Shown: positions 53,447 through 63,204 of the stretch, piece after piece
How the letters are laid out: the number at the start of each line of letters is the position of its first letter
Numbering within the stretch: position 1 is the stretch's first letter
Assembly (NCBI GenBank): GCA_022769005.1
Contig: JALEKK010000035.1
Coordinates: 62,001 to 126,000 of the forward strand
Direction of reading: 5' to 3'
Source of the DNA: Lachnospiraceae bacterium
Lineage (GTDB): Bacteria > Bacillota > Clostridia > Lachnospirales > Lachnospiraceae
Length of the DNA: 64,000 bases
Notes under the pieces: model-generated
The model's database searches: none
The model's input: the letters and a program-made list of their open reading frames with translations, nothing else
Told to the model about the DNA's origin: nothing
Program-made: the position numbers and the translations under genes

Positions 53447-54478
53447 TTAAATACCGCCTTTCTTTTTTATGAATTCGATGCAATCCCTAAAATACTTTGG
53501 TAACTCCGAAGTAAATTCCATATATTCTCCTGTGGAAGGATGTAAAAAGCCTATGGTTCTTGCATGAAGCATTTGTCCTCCGGAAGAAAATCTTCCAAGC
53601 ATTGCACCTGTATTGGAATAAACTTCGTCTCCCAAAATCGGATGTCCGATACTTTTCATATGGACTCTTATTTGATGTGTCCTTCCCGTTTCAAGTATAC
53701 ACTCAATATGGGCAAATGTACCTATATTTTCCAAAACTTTATAATGCGTAACGGCTCTCTTTCCGTTAATACGATCAATTACGATTTTCTTTCTGTCTAC
53801 GCTTCCCCTGGCAAGAGGTGCATCAACAACCCCCTCTTCTTCCCTGAAACCGTTAAGAACGATTGCCTCGTATTTTCTTGTCATTCCGTGACATGCCAAC
53901 TGTTCCGCCAACTTAACATGAGCATTGTTGTTTTTTGCACATACAATCAATCCTGAAGTATCTCTGTCGATTCGATGGACAATTCCGGGTCTGTCTTCTC
54001 CGTTTAAATCAGATAAACCGTCTCTTCCGTATTTGTACAATAAAGCATTCACCAATGTATCGTCATAATGACCGGCGGCCGGATGAACGACCATACCTCT
54101 GTCCTTATTTACCACAACAACATCTTCGTCCTCATATATAATATTAACGGGTATATTTACCGGCAATATTTCCTTCTCGTCATTATCGGGTATGTTAACT
54201 AAAACACTGTCTCCCGAAGAAACGGTAAAATTCGGTTTAACAACGGAATATTCGGAAAATAAATCTTCATTCTTCTCCGTACAAATTTCATCGGAAACAT
54301 TGTTGTCCGAAACATTACGCAACAATATTTCCATGTCGGTATCGATATTACGCGGAAAAACATATACATTTCCCGACTTAATAATCTTCTGAGCCGCCGA
54401 TCTGGATATTTCTGTATTATTCGAAATAAATGTATCCAATCTTATTTTTTCATCTGCTTTTAGTATTAATCTTTCCAT
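53447..54478 (-). CDS. RluD-family ribosomal pseudouridine synthase
   Basis: Isomerises uridines in large-subunit rRNA. Visible: N-terminal S4 RNA-binding domain (RLDTFISNNTEISRSAAQKI), ILPVNIPVNIIYEDEDVVVV, catalytic HRIDRDTSGLIVCAKN with Asp171, and ETGRTHQIRVHMKSIGHPIL. Length 343. Between the S4 domain and the catalytic part is an acidic insert (about 45-82, DNNVSDEICTEKNEDLFSEY) not usual in the family. It starts 1 nt after lspA; this lspA-rluD pair is the same as in Bacillus. Exact target uridines not determined. Confidence 0.92.
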   Translation of the reverse strand: MERLILKADEKIRLDTFISNNTEISRSAAQKIIKSGNVYVFPRNIDTDMEILLRNVSDNNVSDEICTEKNEDLFSEYSVVKPNFTVSSGDSVLVNIPDNDEKEILPVNIPVNIIYEDEDVVVVNKDRGMVVHPAAGHYDDTLVNALLYKYGRDGLSDLNGEDRPGIVHRIDRDTSGLIVCAKNNNAHVKLAEQLACHGMTRKYEAIVLNGFREEEGVVDAPLARGSVDRKKIVIDRINGKRAVTHYKVLENIGTFAHIECILETGRTHQIRVHMKSIGHPILGDEVYSNTGAMLGRFSSGGQMLHARTIGFLHPSTGEYMEFTSELPKYFRDCIEFIKKKGGI

Positions 54479-54479
54479 G

Positions 54480-54992
54480 TTATCTCTTTAATTTAAGGAA
54501 TGCATAATCCTTTTCTCTGTATATAAATATAAGTGAAATAATAAGCAATACCGCTCCTATTGTTACAAATATATCAGCTACATTGAATACCGGAAAATCT
54601 ATTCCGTAAAAATAAATAAAATCACGAACATAAGACAGCCACAGTCTGTCAATTAAATTGCCCAATGCACCTGTAAACAGACATATTATTGTTGCCAAAA
54701 GCATTCCGTAATGTTTAGTTGCGGGCATTTTGATCAGAACATAAATCATAAAAATTATTGCCGCTATTGCAATTACGGAAAATATTATTCCAGCTCCGGA
54801 GAACATACCCCATGCGGCACCTTCGTTTCTGATGAATAAAAGCTCCAAAACACCGTCAATAAGAACCATGGGCTTTTTCCCTTCAAGAGTGGTTTGCGCA
54901 ATGAACTTTGTCAGCAGGTCCGTAAATAAAAAAAGTGAAGAAAGTGCAATAAATATGGAATATTTTATAATGTTATTTTTATTTGTATTCAT
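54480..54992 (-). CDS. lspA: Lipoprotein signal peptidase (signal peptidase II)
   Basis: Aspartic membrane protease that cleaves prolipoprotein signal peptides after lipidation. Visible: four membrane segments, NEGAAWGMFSG, and the two catalytic Asp regions GNLIDRLWLSYVRDFI and FNVADIFVTIGAVLL. Length 170 is normal. ATG has AAGGAG. It overlaps aroB by 14 nt. Confidence 0.96.
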   Translation of the reverse strand: MNTNKNNIIKYSIFIALSSLFLFTDLLTKFIAQTTLEGKKPMVLIDGVLELLFIRNEGAAWGMFSGAGIIFSVIAIAAIIFMIYVLIKMPATKHYGMLLATIICLFTGALGNLIDRLWLSYVRDFIYFYGIDFPVFNVADIFVTIGAVLLIISLIFIYREKDYAFLKLKR

Positions 54993-56088
54993 TTTGCTCC
55001 TTATTCATTATTGCGGATAAACCGTAAAGCATTTCATCATCCGTAATGTCTCTTACGATTATTCCGTTTCCGAGTCCGTCAAGAAGAATAAATTTGACAA
55101 TACCTTTATCCATTTTTTTATCGGATTTTGTGGCTGCTATTATCTCATCGGCATTCAAATATGAAATGTCCAGATTATATCCCAATCTTTCAAACAGTTC
55201 ATAAATTCTGTTATAATCGTCTTCGCTTATCAGCTTTCTTGAAAGACTTATTTTCAGTGCCGCAACCATTCCCAATACCACACATTCCCCGTGTAATATC
55301 CTGAAACCGGCGCATTTTTCAATGGCATGTCCCAAAGTGTGACCGAAATTAAGCAATGCTCTCTCTCCGAATTCCTTTGGATCTCTTTCCACAACACCTT
55401 TTTTAATCTTACAGCTGCCCGTTACAATATGAGACAGTGCATCCGTATCTTTATCAATAATCTTACATGTGTTATCTTCGATAAAATCCAAAAGAGCCGC
55501 ATCTCTGATTAAGGCGGTTTTAATCACTTCCCCAAGTCCCGATAAAAATTGTCTGTTATCGAGTGTATTAACGGTATCCATATTCATATAAACCAGAGAC
55601 GGCTGATGAAATGCCCCAACCATGTTTTTGTAACCTCTGAAATCGACTCCGGTTTTTCCGCCTATACTTGAATCAGTCTGTGCAAGAAGTGTCGTAGGTA
55701 CCTGTATAAAACCGATTCCTCTCAAATATGTTGCCGCCGTAAAACCGGTAAGATCTCCGACCACTCCTCCTCCGAGAGCAATTAAAATATCTCTCCTCTC
55801 CATATGCTTTTCAATAAGGAATTCATATAAATCCTGAACCGTATTAAGGTTCTTATTCTCTTCTCCTGCATTGAAAACAAAAGAAAAACATACATTACCG
55901 CATTCTTCAACAATATTCTTTATCTTATCCATATATAAAGGTGCCACATTACTGTCTGAAACTATGCAAACTTTTTGCCCATTTGACAAAAATGGTTTCA
56001 AGAACTTTGAAAATTCCTGAAACCCCTTTGTAATATTAATTTCATACAGTATGTCATCACCATTTTTTACATTTATGATTTCCGACAT
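54979..56088 (-). CDS. aroB: 3-Dehydroquinate synthase
   Basis: NAD- and metal-dependent cyclisation of DAHP, step two of the shikimate pathway. Visible: NAGEENKNLNTVQDLYEFLI, ALGGGVVGDLTGFTAATYLR, IQVPTTLLAQTDSSIGGKTG, and the metal site ERALLNFGHTLGHAIEKC. Length 369 is normal. GGAGATAGTT precedes the ATG. Its place between sepF and lspA in a cell-envelope operon is unusual; no other aro gene is present. Confidence 0.97.
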   Translation of the reverse strand: MSEIINVKNGDDILYEINITKGFQEFSKFLKPFLSNGQKVCIVSDSNVAPLYMDKIKNIVEECGNVCFSFVFNAGEENKNLNTVQDLYEFLIEKHMERRDILIALGGGVVGDLTGFTAATYLRGIGFIQVPTTLLAQTDSSIGGKTGVDFRGYKNMVGAFHQPSLVYMNMDTVNTLDNRQFLSGLGEVIKTALIRDAALLDFIEDNTCKIIDKDTDALSHIVTGSCKIKKGVVERDPKEFGERALLNFGHTLGHAIEKCAGFRILHGECVVLGMVAALKISLSRKLISEDDYNRIYELFERLGYNLDISYLNADEIIAATKSDKKMDKGIVKFILLDGLGNGIIVRDITDDEMLYGLSAIMNKEQNEYK

Positions 56089-56118
56089 AACTATCTCCGT
56101 ATTAATAATTATATTGTA

Positions 56119-56667
56119 TTAAAACTTATATTCATATTTGCTTCCCGATGCCATTGAAGAAACGGGATTTGAGTCTACGGAAGTCTCTCCGAACATACCC
56201 ATGGCTTTTTCAAAATCACCGGATAACTGAACATCCTTAGGCGTAACAATATAAATAAAGTTTGTGATGCTGTGGAATTTACCGTCAATCGCACAGCATG
56301 TTCCGGCTGAATAATCAATTATTCTCTGTGAAAGATTATAATCGATTCCCTCCAAATTAAGAATTACGGCTCTTCCCGATAACAATGTCTTTGTAATCTC
56401 TTCACCGTCGTTAATTGAATTAGGTTTAATAACTACTACTTCCATCTGTTTTGTTCTCGTTGTACGAATAGGAACTACATTGTCGTTTCTTGATTCGTAC
56501 TCATCTTCTTTGTATAAATCTTCTGAGTCGTCCTTTTTAGAAAAAAATCCACGCTTACGCTTAGTAGCCTTAGGTTCCTCATCCACATCATACTTTTCAG
56601 GTTCGTATAATTCCTCTTCGTCCTCTACATCTTCCTTGAAAAGGTTCTTCAACGCTCCGAATGCCAT
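56119..56667 (-). CDS. sepF: Cell division protein SepF
   Basis: Membrane-binding FtsZ anchor that aligns filaments at the septum. Visible: N-terminal amphipathic start (MAFGALKNLFKED), a long acidic/basic linker (EDEEELYEPEKYDVDEEP, then KRKRGFFSKKD), and the C-terminal SepF domain with VVIKPNSINDGEEI, LLSGRAVILNLEGIDYNLSQ and RIIDYSAGTCCAIDG. Length 182. ATG at 56667 has GGAGG eight nt upstream; a GTG 15 nt before it is part of that site. 23 nt after yggS. Confidence 0.95.
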   Translation of the reverse strand: MAFGALKNLFKEDVEDEEELYEPEKYDVDEEPKATKRKRGFFSKKDDSEDLYKEDEYESRNDNVVPIRTTRTKQMEVVVIKPNSINDGEEITKTLLSGRAVILNLEGIDYNLSQRIIDYSAGTCCAIDGKFHSITNFIYIVTPKDVQLSGDFEKAMGMFGETSVDSNPVSSMASGSKYEYKF

Positions 56668-56690
56668 ACCGACTGCCTCCACTCACATAC

Positions 56691-57380
56691 TCAATTATAA
56701 TTTCTTGCACCAAATATTGCCGTTCCGACTCTGACATGAGTCGCCCCCTCTTCTACTGCAACTACATAATCATTCGTCATTCCCATAGATAGCCCAGTAA
56801 TATTTACATTATCAATGTTTTTCGCATTTATGTCAACACTTAACGACTTCATTTCCCTAAAGTAAAGACGATTTTCTTCGGGATCGGCAACATACGGAGC
56901 GCTTGTCATGAGACCTGTCAGTTTAACGCCTTTCATAACGCTTACCTTTTCGGCAAAATCAAAGACCTCATCGCGTTTGAAACCGAATTTTGATTCCTCG
57001 CCGGCGATGTTTACCTCGGCCATAATCTCTGTTACTATACCTGATTTAACAGAGCGCTCATTTATTTCTTCCGCCAGTCTTATGCTGTCAACTGAGTGAA
57101 TGCAGGCAACTTTACCCACCAGATATTTTACCTTGTTTCTCTGAAGGTGACCTATCATATGCCACCTTATGTCCTTTGGCATTATTTCGATTTTATCGAC
57201 TAATTCCTGAACATAGTTTTCACCGAAATCTCTTACACCCTCATTATATACTTCAGATAACATTTCCACCGGCTTTGTTTTGCTTACAGCTATCAATGTT
57301 ACGTCTTTTGGATCTCTGCCCGCTCTCTTACAGGCTTCCGATATATTTTTTTTAACTTCGTTTAATGAATCTTTTAACAT
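56691..57380 (-). CDS. YggS/PROSC-family PLP homeostasis protein
   Basis: Single-domain PLP-binding protein that buffers free PLP and affects amino-acid balance. Visible: TLIAVSKTKP with the PLP Lys, RDFGENYVQELVDKI, IRWHMIGHLQRNKVKYLV, IHSVDSIRLAEEI, GLMTSAPYVADP, and GLSMGMTNDYVVAVEEGATH with VRVGTAIFG. Length 229 is normal. It precedes sepF, as in many Firmicutes and actinobacteria. Confidence 0.94.
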   Translation of the reverse strand: MLKDSLNEVKKNISEACKRAGRDPKDVTLIAVSKTKPVEMLSEVYNEGVRDFGENYVQELVDKIEIMPKDIRWHMIGHLQRNKVKYLVGKVACIHSVDSIRLAEEINERSVKSGIVTEIMAEVNIAGEESKFGFKRDEVFDFAEKVSVMKGVKLTGLMTSAPYVADPEENRLYFREMKSLSVDINAKNIDNVNITGLSMGMTNDYVVAVEEGATHVRVGTAIFGARNYN

Positions 57381-57395
57381 ATGTCTTTATCTCTC

Positions 57396-58706
57396 TTAAT
57401 AAACAACTTCATCCGAACTGTAATCTGCGGCATTTAAAAGTATTCTGTCGTAAATTGAAAGGCTTTGTTCATATCCGTACTTAATAATGGAATACTCTTT
57501 ATTCTGATCCAGTATTTCAACCGGTTTAAATACCGTATATCCCGTATTTACACTGTATACGCCTGTAAGTCTTTCAATTTTCCCAACGGTATATGTTTCG
57601 CTTGAATCCGGTTTTTTCAACACCGTACCGCTGCTCATGCGGCGTGTTCTTATATAACAGTTTTCATTGTCCGTCTTTGTAATAACAGGCGTTATAAATG
57701 TCACGTTTGAACCGTTTTGCTGAAAGAAACCGTATTCTCCGGACGCTCCCTTTGTAAGATAATCCGCAGGAACCACATACATATCTTCAACCGCTAATGA
57801 AGAATTGGGGATTTTAAGTCCGCTTACATTATTGGATGTAATTTCAATATTGGCATATCTGTCCGAGAGGTAGTATTCAATATACTTATTCAGCGTTATT
57901 TTTCCGTACTTTTTGCCGTTTTTTTCAAGAATTTCGAAATTACCTCTTGTTACAACATTATTTTTCCCTAATCTGAGGGAAACGCCATTTACATCGTCAA
58001 GACCGTATTCGGATATTATACTGTCATCCAGTTTGATATAAATATTCCAATCTTCGCTTGTCACAATCTTGTATGCCGGCTTACCCGCCTCCACTTTATT
58101 GTTGTCAGCGGTTTTTACGGGCTTTATTTCGTTATTTTTGTCAAACATCGAATCACTCAGCGAATCTTCATTAATATTTTCCTGTCCGTCCACCCGATAT
58201 TCAACATATCCCGTAACCTGAGCATTTACCGTGTTTATATCGTTACCCCCGTTTGTAACGTCATTGTGAGCACTTACAAGGATGGTATTTATCATATTCC
58301 TGGTATCATAGAGTGAACCGAATCCATCCGTATCATAATTGGTTACATATGATTTCAGTGCACTTCTCAACTGATCTATTCTTGTACTTGTAAGCTGAGT
58401 CTTGTCTTTGCCGAGTTCCTCTTCCACATTTCCCATTGCATAAATGGGATCATCCACTTTCACTCTCGCACCCTCATTTTGAAAATATGATATGGTTCCG
58501 CTGTTTTCGGCATTATAAACTTTTTCCTGCCTCATTACCAAACCACGGGCGGTATATGTCTGAGAAAGCCCTCCGGCAACTACCTCATATATTGCTGTTG
58601 TCGGTCTGAAAAGAATCATTACCGAAAAGCTTATTGCATAAGCGATTACAATTATGAAAATAATTATTGCCGCTTTCGGTTTTGCCGAATATCTTTTTCT
58701 TGCCAT
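57396..58706 (-). CDS. HlyD-like membrane-anchored protein of the envelope operon
   Basis: One N-terminal membrane helix (AAIIIFIIVIAYAISFSVMI, residues about 12-32), then an extracytoplasmic HlyD/lipoyl-like part: YTARGLVMRQEKVYNAENSG and GTISYFQNEGARVKVDDPIY near residue 70, a helical or coiled region, and a beta-rich C-terminal half (LKIPNSSLAVEDMYVVPADY). Length 436. No partner transporter is adjacent; instead it lies between rodA and yggS in the elongation/division cluster, where related clostridial proteins also occur. A role in envelope assembly is inferred from position only. AAGGAG precedes the ATG. Confidence 0.8.
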   Translation of the reverse strand: MARKRYSAKPKAAIIIFIIVIAYAISFSVMILFRPTTAIYEVVAGGLSQTYTARGLVMRQEKVYNAENSGTISYFQNEGARVKVDDPIYAMGNVEEELGKDKTQLTSTRIDQLRSALKSYVTNYDTDGFGSLYDTRNMINTILVSAHNDVTNGGNDINTVNAQVTGYVEYRVDGQENINEDSLSDSMFDKNNEIKPVKTADNNKVEAGKPAYKIVTSEDWNIYIKLDDSIISEYGLDDVNGVSLRLGKNNVVTRGNFEILEKNGKKYGKITLNKYIEYYLSDRYANIEITSNNVSGLKIPNSSLAVEDMYVVPADYLTKGASGEYGFFQQNGSNVTFITPVITKTDNENCYIRTRRMSSGTVLKKPDSSETYTVGKIERLTGVYSVNTGYTVFKPVEILDQNKEYSIIKYGYEQSLSIYDRILLNAADYSSDEVVY

Positions 58707-58715
58707 AATTACTCC

Positions 58716-59903
58716 TTACAGTCTGAGTCTGTGGGTCTTCTTCTCATCATCTCTGACTTCTTCGATGTCCACTATGCCGCTTATGAATAAATCTTTATCT
58801 TTAACCTGTCCGTTTTGCAAACTTATATTTAATACTATCCCCATTGAGGTATACAGAGTAATAAGAGAACTCAGTCCGTAACTGAAAAACGGCAATGCCA
58901 GTCCGGTATTAGGCAGCAACTGAGTTACAACACCTATATTAAAGAATGTTTGAAAACCTATATATGACGCAATTCCTATGACTATCAGTCTTCCCGCATA
59001 GTCTCTGGTTTTGATTGCAATATATATACATACAAATACAATGGCAGCCAGAAGGCCTATGGCTATTACCGAGCCTATGAATCCAAGCTGCTCTCCGAGA
59101 GCCGCAAAAACGAAATCCGTATGTGCTTCGGCAATGTAATTGGAATTAAGGAGTGATGATGGGTCATCATTATCTAATCCCTTGCCGGTTAATCCTCCGG
59201 ATCCGATGGCCTGAACCGCATATTTCTGCTGATAGACATTATCGTCATAATTTTCGGGGTTTATAAACGCCATTACCCTTCGCCACTGATAAGGTTTTAA
59301 CAGTTTCTGATTGGGATTTTGTATGTAAATAAATAACCCAACTGCTACGGGAACTGCAACCATCATTATTTTCCCCAATTTCTTATATGGAAAACCGGCC
59401 GTATATAAAACAACAAACAATATCAAAAACAGTAATATCGTCTGTGAAAGATCGGGCTGTGAAACAATAAGCAAAAGCGGAACCGCAAGTATTGCATTTA
59501 CAAAAACCAGAAATTTCCATGAATTCAGCTTCCCCTTATTGGTATAAAGCAGCTGAGCAAGAAACAGTATAAGCATAAGCTTTCCCATTTCGGAAGGCTG
59601 AATTCTAAACGCGCCGCTTCCGAGCCAACGGGTTGCGCCGCCCGCCGATACACCGAACAGCTTTACTCCTACCAGCAGTAAAACAAGTAATATATACAGC
59701 ACTCTGTAATATTTCAAAATAAAATGATAATCAACGAATGACAAAAACGTCATCCAAAGTAATGCCATAACAATGCCGCCGGCCTGTTTTACCGTGTATG
59801 ATGAATCTGCACTGTTAATTATTAACAGTCCGAAAATCGAAGTTATAACAACAAGCGTTACAAGCGCATAGTTGTAGCTTCGCAAGTTGTATTTTTTAAA
59901 CAT
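58716..59903 (-). CDS. rodA: SEDS peptidoglycan glycosyltransferase RodA
   Basis: Polytopic membrane enzyme that polymerises lipid II during cell elongation, with its partner PBP2. Visible: ten or so membrane segments, FRIQPSEMGKLMLILFLAQL, LLIVSQPDLSQTILLFLILF, the AIGSGGLTGKG loop, AEAHTDFVFAALGEQLGFIG and LLPNTGLALPFFSYGLSSLI. Length 395 is normal. It shares one base with the stop of mrdA, so translation is coupled. Proximity to mreCD and PBP2 favours RodA over FtsW. Confidence 0.94.
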   Translation of the reverse strand: MFKKYNLRSYNYALVTLVVITSIFGLLIINSADSSYTVKQAGGIVMALLWMTFLSFVDYHFILKYYRVLYILLVLLLVGVKLFGVSAGGATRWLGSGAFRIQPSEMGKLMLILFLAQLLYTNKGKLNSWKFLVFVNAILAVPLLLIVSQPDLSQTILLFLILFVVLYTAGFPYKKLGKIMMVAVPVAVGLFIYIQNPNQKLLKPYQWRRVMAFINPENYDDNVYQQKYAVQAIGSGGLTGKGLDNDDPSSLLNSNYIAEAHTDFVFAALGEQLGFIGSVIAIGLLAAIVFVCIYIAIKTRDYAGRLIVIGIASYIGFQTFFNIGVVTQLLPNTGLALPFFSYGLSSLITLYTSMGIVLNISLQNGQVKDKDLFISGIVDIEEVRDDEKKTHRLRL

Positions 59904-62680
59904 TAATTATTGGCTCCATTCTTAAAATCTTTGAAATACCACTCATAAAAAGCGGCTGCACTCTGTGCATTATATGTTGATGTGTATCCGTTCGGAGTCT
60001 CAATTGAAAGCGCAATTTCCGGATTGTCGTAAGGTGCATACGATACAAATGTACCGTTATCCATTGTGGTTTTATTGATCTGTGACGTACCTGTTTTTCC
60101 CGCTACCTTCAGTGACTCCAATCCGCTGAATGTCTTGTAATGCTGCACTGCAAGAATCATTCCGTCGTGAACGGCCTTCCATGCCGTATCTGAAATATAA
60201 TTCATTTCATTTGATAAAACACTGTTTGTTTCTTTTATGGTCTTTCCCGAATTATCCGTAACTTTAAGAACAAGATGGGTTTCGTAACTCTTTCCGCCGT
60301 TTGCAATGGTAGATACATACCTTGAAAGATTAAGACAAGAATACTGTGCCGTACCCTGTCCTATCGCAGATGCAATGGCATTTGTATCAGACGCTTTCGG
60401 CGTGGATTCCGGTATTTCTATTCCCGATTTTACGGAAAGTCCCAAATCATCCGTATATTTTTTGAGTATATCCGTTCCGTAGTCCGAATCGTATGACCCG
60501 TCTTTGCTCTTTGCAAGATCATAACCTATTGAATAGAAGAATACATTGCACGAATCCCTGAGGGCGGTTTGAACTGTTTCATTGCCGTGTTCTCCGGGAT
60601 AAACCGAACATCTCGGCGAAGGCGTAACCTCGGTAAATAAACCGCTGCAATATATCTGTGTATAAGGATCGATTATTCCATTGTTAAGTCCCGCTAATGC
60701 CGTGGCCATTTTAAATGTGGAACCCGGCATAGTTTGAGCCTGAGTTGCCCAGTTAAGCAACGGCTTAGAAGCATTTTTGCTTATTTGATTGTAATAATCC
60801 ACATCCATGTTTCCGCTTAATTTGTTGGTATCATAACCCGGATAAGACACCAGTGCCAACAGCTGTCCGTTATTGGGATCCTCAAGAACGGCCGCACTGG
60901 AACTCGGAGCAATACCCAGAGTACCAGGCGTTAAAAGCTTATTGTTCATTGCCGTTCTTATAAAGTCGCTTGCGGATAATGTCCAATTTGACAATGAGTT
61001 ATAATAATCATCCTTTTGTAAATACCCCTGATCGTATAAAAGCATACACATTTCTCTGCCTGAAACGGTTCCGTCCTGAATCAGATACTTAAAGATATTA
61101 AGACAAAACTTTCTGTCTTCCTTAACCTTTTCAGTAATATATGATGTTATTTTTGAGTATACTTCGGAAAGATCCGTATATTGACTGTCGGAGATTTCTG
61201 AAAGATCAACCCATCCGTTTGTTATACAGTGCTCTATAAATGCTTTAAAACTTATGTCTTCGCCGCTGTTCCATTTTACGGTTACGGGATCTTCGTTGTT
61301 CATAAGATCGGTTCTTATAATTTTGTTCTCTGTGAGAATTTCATATGCTCTCCATATATAGGACTTATTCTCATCCGAAAGATCCTTGTAATTTGTACCC
61401 TGACCGTTAAGTTCACCTGAAAGCCAGTCGGTTTTTTCTTTTAATCTTTCTTCATATCTTCCGTTAACGCTCTTCTCTAAATCCGTTGTAGGATTTCGCA
61501 ACTTATCAAAGGATACCAAATCGTTATCTATCAGTGCGAAATATACTTCAGGCATTAATATATACAGATCTATAAGTGCTCCGCCTGAATCATATACATA
61601 CTTTTCACCGCTCTCTTTCAGGTGCGCAAGCACTATTTCGGTGAGCTTTTCCTCAAGCAGGTCGTATAACTTTTTCTGAAGCCTTGAATCTATTGTGAGA
61701 TATACGTCATGTCCGGCGACGGACTGTGTTTCGCCGATAACTTCTGTTATTCTTCCCACAGTATCCAGATATACCTGTTTTTCTCCCTTTTTACCCGCAA
61801 GGTCCATTTCAAACGCTTCTTCTATTCCGCCCTTTCCGACTAAATCCGTGTTGTCATATGAAGAATTTTCTTTACGTAGTTCATCCAACTGATCCGTGCT
61901 TACAACTCCCGTATATCCCATAAGTGCGGAATAATACTTACTGTCGTTGTATCTTCGTACATATTGACTGTCAACCGTTACACCGGTAAACGTGTTCTGA
62001 TTCTCCGATATGGCGGCGATACTTGCCTCGGAAATTTCACTTGCTATGGTTATCGGTTTATATCTGGTATAAGAATTAGCGGTAAGATTCATTCTTAAAT
62101 ACAGCAATTCCAATAAATCATCCGGAGACAGTTTATCCGTATTTATTTGATAATTGGTTATCATATATTTCATCAGTTCATCAGCGGATGAATTCTTCTG
62201 TTCATCGGTTAAATCCGAAATTGCTGCCTTCCCGTAACAATCTCTCAGAAAACCAAGCCTTGTGTTTCCCTCAACATTATATTCGTATTTACCGTTTTCA
62301 TATGATATTCCGAATGTATTGGTGTATTTGTCTCCGTTTTTACTGAGTATAGCCAATGTTTTTATAATTGAATTATTGATGGCTTCATTTTTTTCGGTTT
62401 TATTCTTAAATGAACCTGAGTCACTTATGTTTACGGCATATACTATATCGTCGTAAGCAAGCAGCACTCCGTTTCTGTCAAATATTCTTCCTCTTGACGC
62501 AGGTGTGCTGATTACCTTTTCAATTGATGAATTCAACGATTGCTTATATTCATTTCCCCTGATTATCTGCAGGTTAAACAAATGGACAACAAGTATGGAA
62601 AAAAGAACCGCCATAACAACAATAAGTACGGAAACCCTGTTGTTAAAAAATGACTTCAGGCTATTTTTTAATTTCTTCAT
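59903..62680 (-). CDS. mrdA: Penicillin-binding protein 2 with a large insertion
   Basis: Transpeptidase of the elongasome. In order: N-terminal membrane helix (about 16-38), class B dimerisation domain (ASRGRIFDRNGVLLAYDD near 61), transpeptidase domain with SxxK as GSTFK (Ser654), SxN in DSCNVFFYSIG, and KTG in VAGKTGTSQIN. Length 925, against about 600-700 usual. The extra is mainly residues 355-595, a helical segment between the LTIDSRLQKKLYDLLEE region and AVLEDPNNGQLLALVSYPGY; similar long PBP2s occur in Clostridia. Overlaps mreD by 20 nt. Confidence 0.94.
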   Translation of the reverse strand: MKKLKNSLKSFFNNRVSVLIVVMAVLFSILVVHLFNLQIIRGNEYKQSLNSSIEKVISTPASRGRIFDRNGVLLAYDDIVYAVNISDSGSFKNKTEKNEAINNSIIKTLAILSKNGDKYTNTFGISYENGKYEYNVEGNTRLGFLRDCYGKAAISDLTDEQKNSSADELMKYMITNYQINTDKLSPDDLLELLYLRMNLTANSYTRYKPITIASEISEASIAAISENQNTFTGVTVDSQYVRRYNDSKYYSALMGYTGVVSTDQLDELRKENSSYDNTDLVGKGGIEEAFEMDLAGKKGEKQVYLDTVGRITEVIGETQSVAGHDVYLTIDSRLQKKLYDLLEEKLTEIVLAHLKESGEKYVYDSGGALIDLYILMPEVYFALIDNDLVSFDKLRNPTTDLEKSVNGRYEERLKEKTDWLSGELNGQGTNYKDLSDENKSYIWRAYEILTENKIIRTDLMNNEDPVTVKWNSGEDISFKAFIEHCITNGWVDLSEISDSQYTDLSEVYSKITSYITEKVKEDRKFCLNIFKYLIQDGTVSGREMCMLLYDQGYLQKDDYYNSLSNWTLSASDFIRTAMNNKLLTPGTLGIAPSSSAAVLEDPNNGQLLALVSYPGYDTNKLSGNMDVDYYNQISKNASKPLLNWATQAQTMPGSTFKMATALAGLNNGIIDPYTQIYCSGLFTEVTPSPRCSVYPGEHGNETVQTALRDSCNVFFYSIGYDLAKSKDGSYDSDYGTDILKKYTDDLGLSVKSGIEIPESTPKASDTNAIASAIGQGTAQYSCLNLSRYVSTIANGGKSYETHLVLKVTDNSGKTIKETNSVLSNEMNYISDTAWKAVHDGMILAVQHYKTFSGLESLKVAGKTGTSQINKTTMDNGTFVSYAPYDNPEIALSIETPNGYTSTYNAQSAAAFYEWYFKDFKNGANN

Positions 62681-63191
62681 CTATATTCACCGCCTTACTT
62701 TTCTTCTTATCTAAAATATTATTTAATAATCTGATAGGTTTATAAATAATCAAAGCTACGATTACTGTATAGACGACTTCCGGCATAATAATTCTTATAA
62801 TGAAAAAATCGGCTATAATTCGGTTGTGTAATAAAAACTGAACTACAAATGACAGAAACCCGTATGAAAATGTTCCCGCCGCCGTCAAAAATAACGGAAT
62901 AATAAAATTGCTTTCTTCATATTGATTAAAAAACATGCCGCATATATAACCGATTACCGTATATATAAGCATGGTGAATCCCAATAATCCCGAAAAAAAT
63001 ATATCATATATAAAACCGGAAAATATTCCTACAAACATCCCCTCTTTTTTGCCTTTTAACAACCCAAAAAAGACAGGCAGAATAATCAGTAAATTAGGAG
63101 CTATTCCGCCTATCCTTATGTAATTAAAAAGTGTAACCTGCAGAATATAAAACCCGAATATGAGGCCGATTTCTGAGAATTTTCTTTTCAT
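62661..63191 (-). CDS. mreD: Rod shape-determining protein MreD
   Basis: Polytopic membrane protein of the elongasome. Visible: about five to six membrane segments, GGIAPNLLIILPVFFGLLKG, KEGMFVGIFSGFIYDIFFSG, LGFTMLIYTVIGYICGMFFN. ATG at 63191 has GGGAG upstream, so the 19 earlier codons are not used; length 176. It lies 13 nt after mreC. Confidence 0.92.
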   Translation of the reverse strand: MKRKFSEIGLIFGFYILQVTLFNYIRIGGIAPNLLIILPVFFGLLKGKKEGMFVGIFSGFIYDIFFSGLLGFTMLIYTVIGYICGMFFNQYEESNFIIPLFLTAAGTFSYGFLSFVVQFLLHNRIIADFFIIRIIMPEVVYTVIVALIIYKPIRLLNNILDKKKSKAVNIDEEIKK

Positions 63192-63204
63192 GTCAATCTC
63201 CCGC

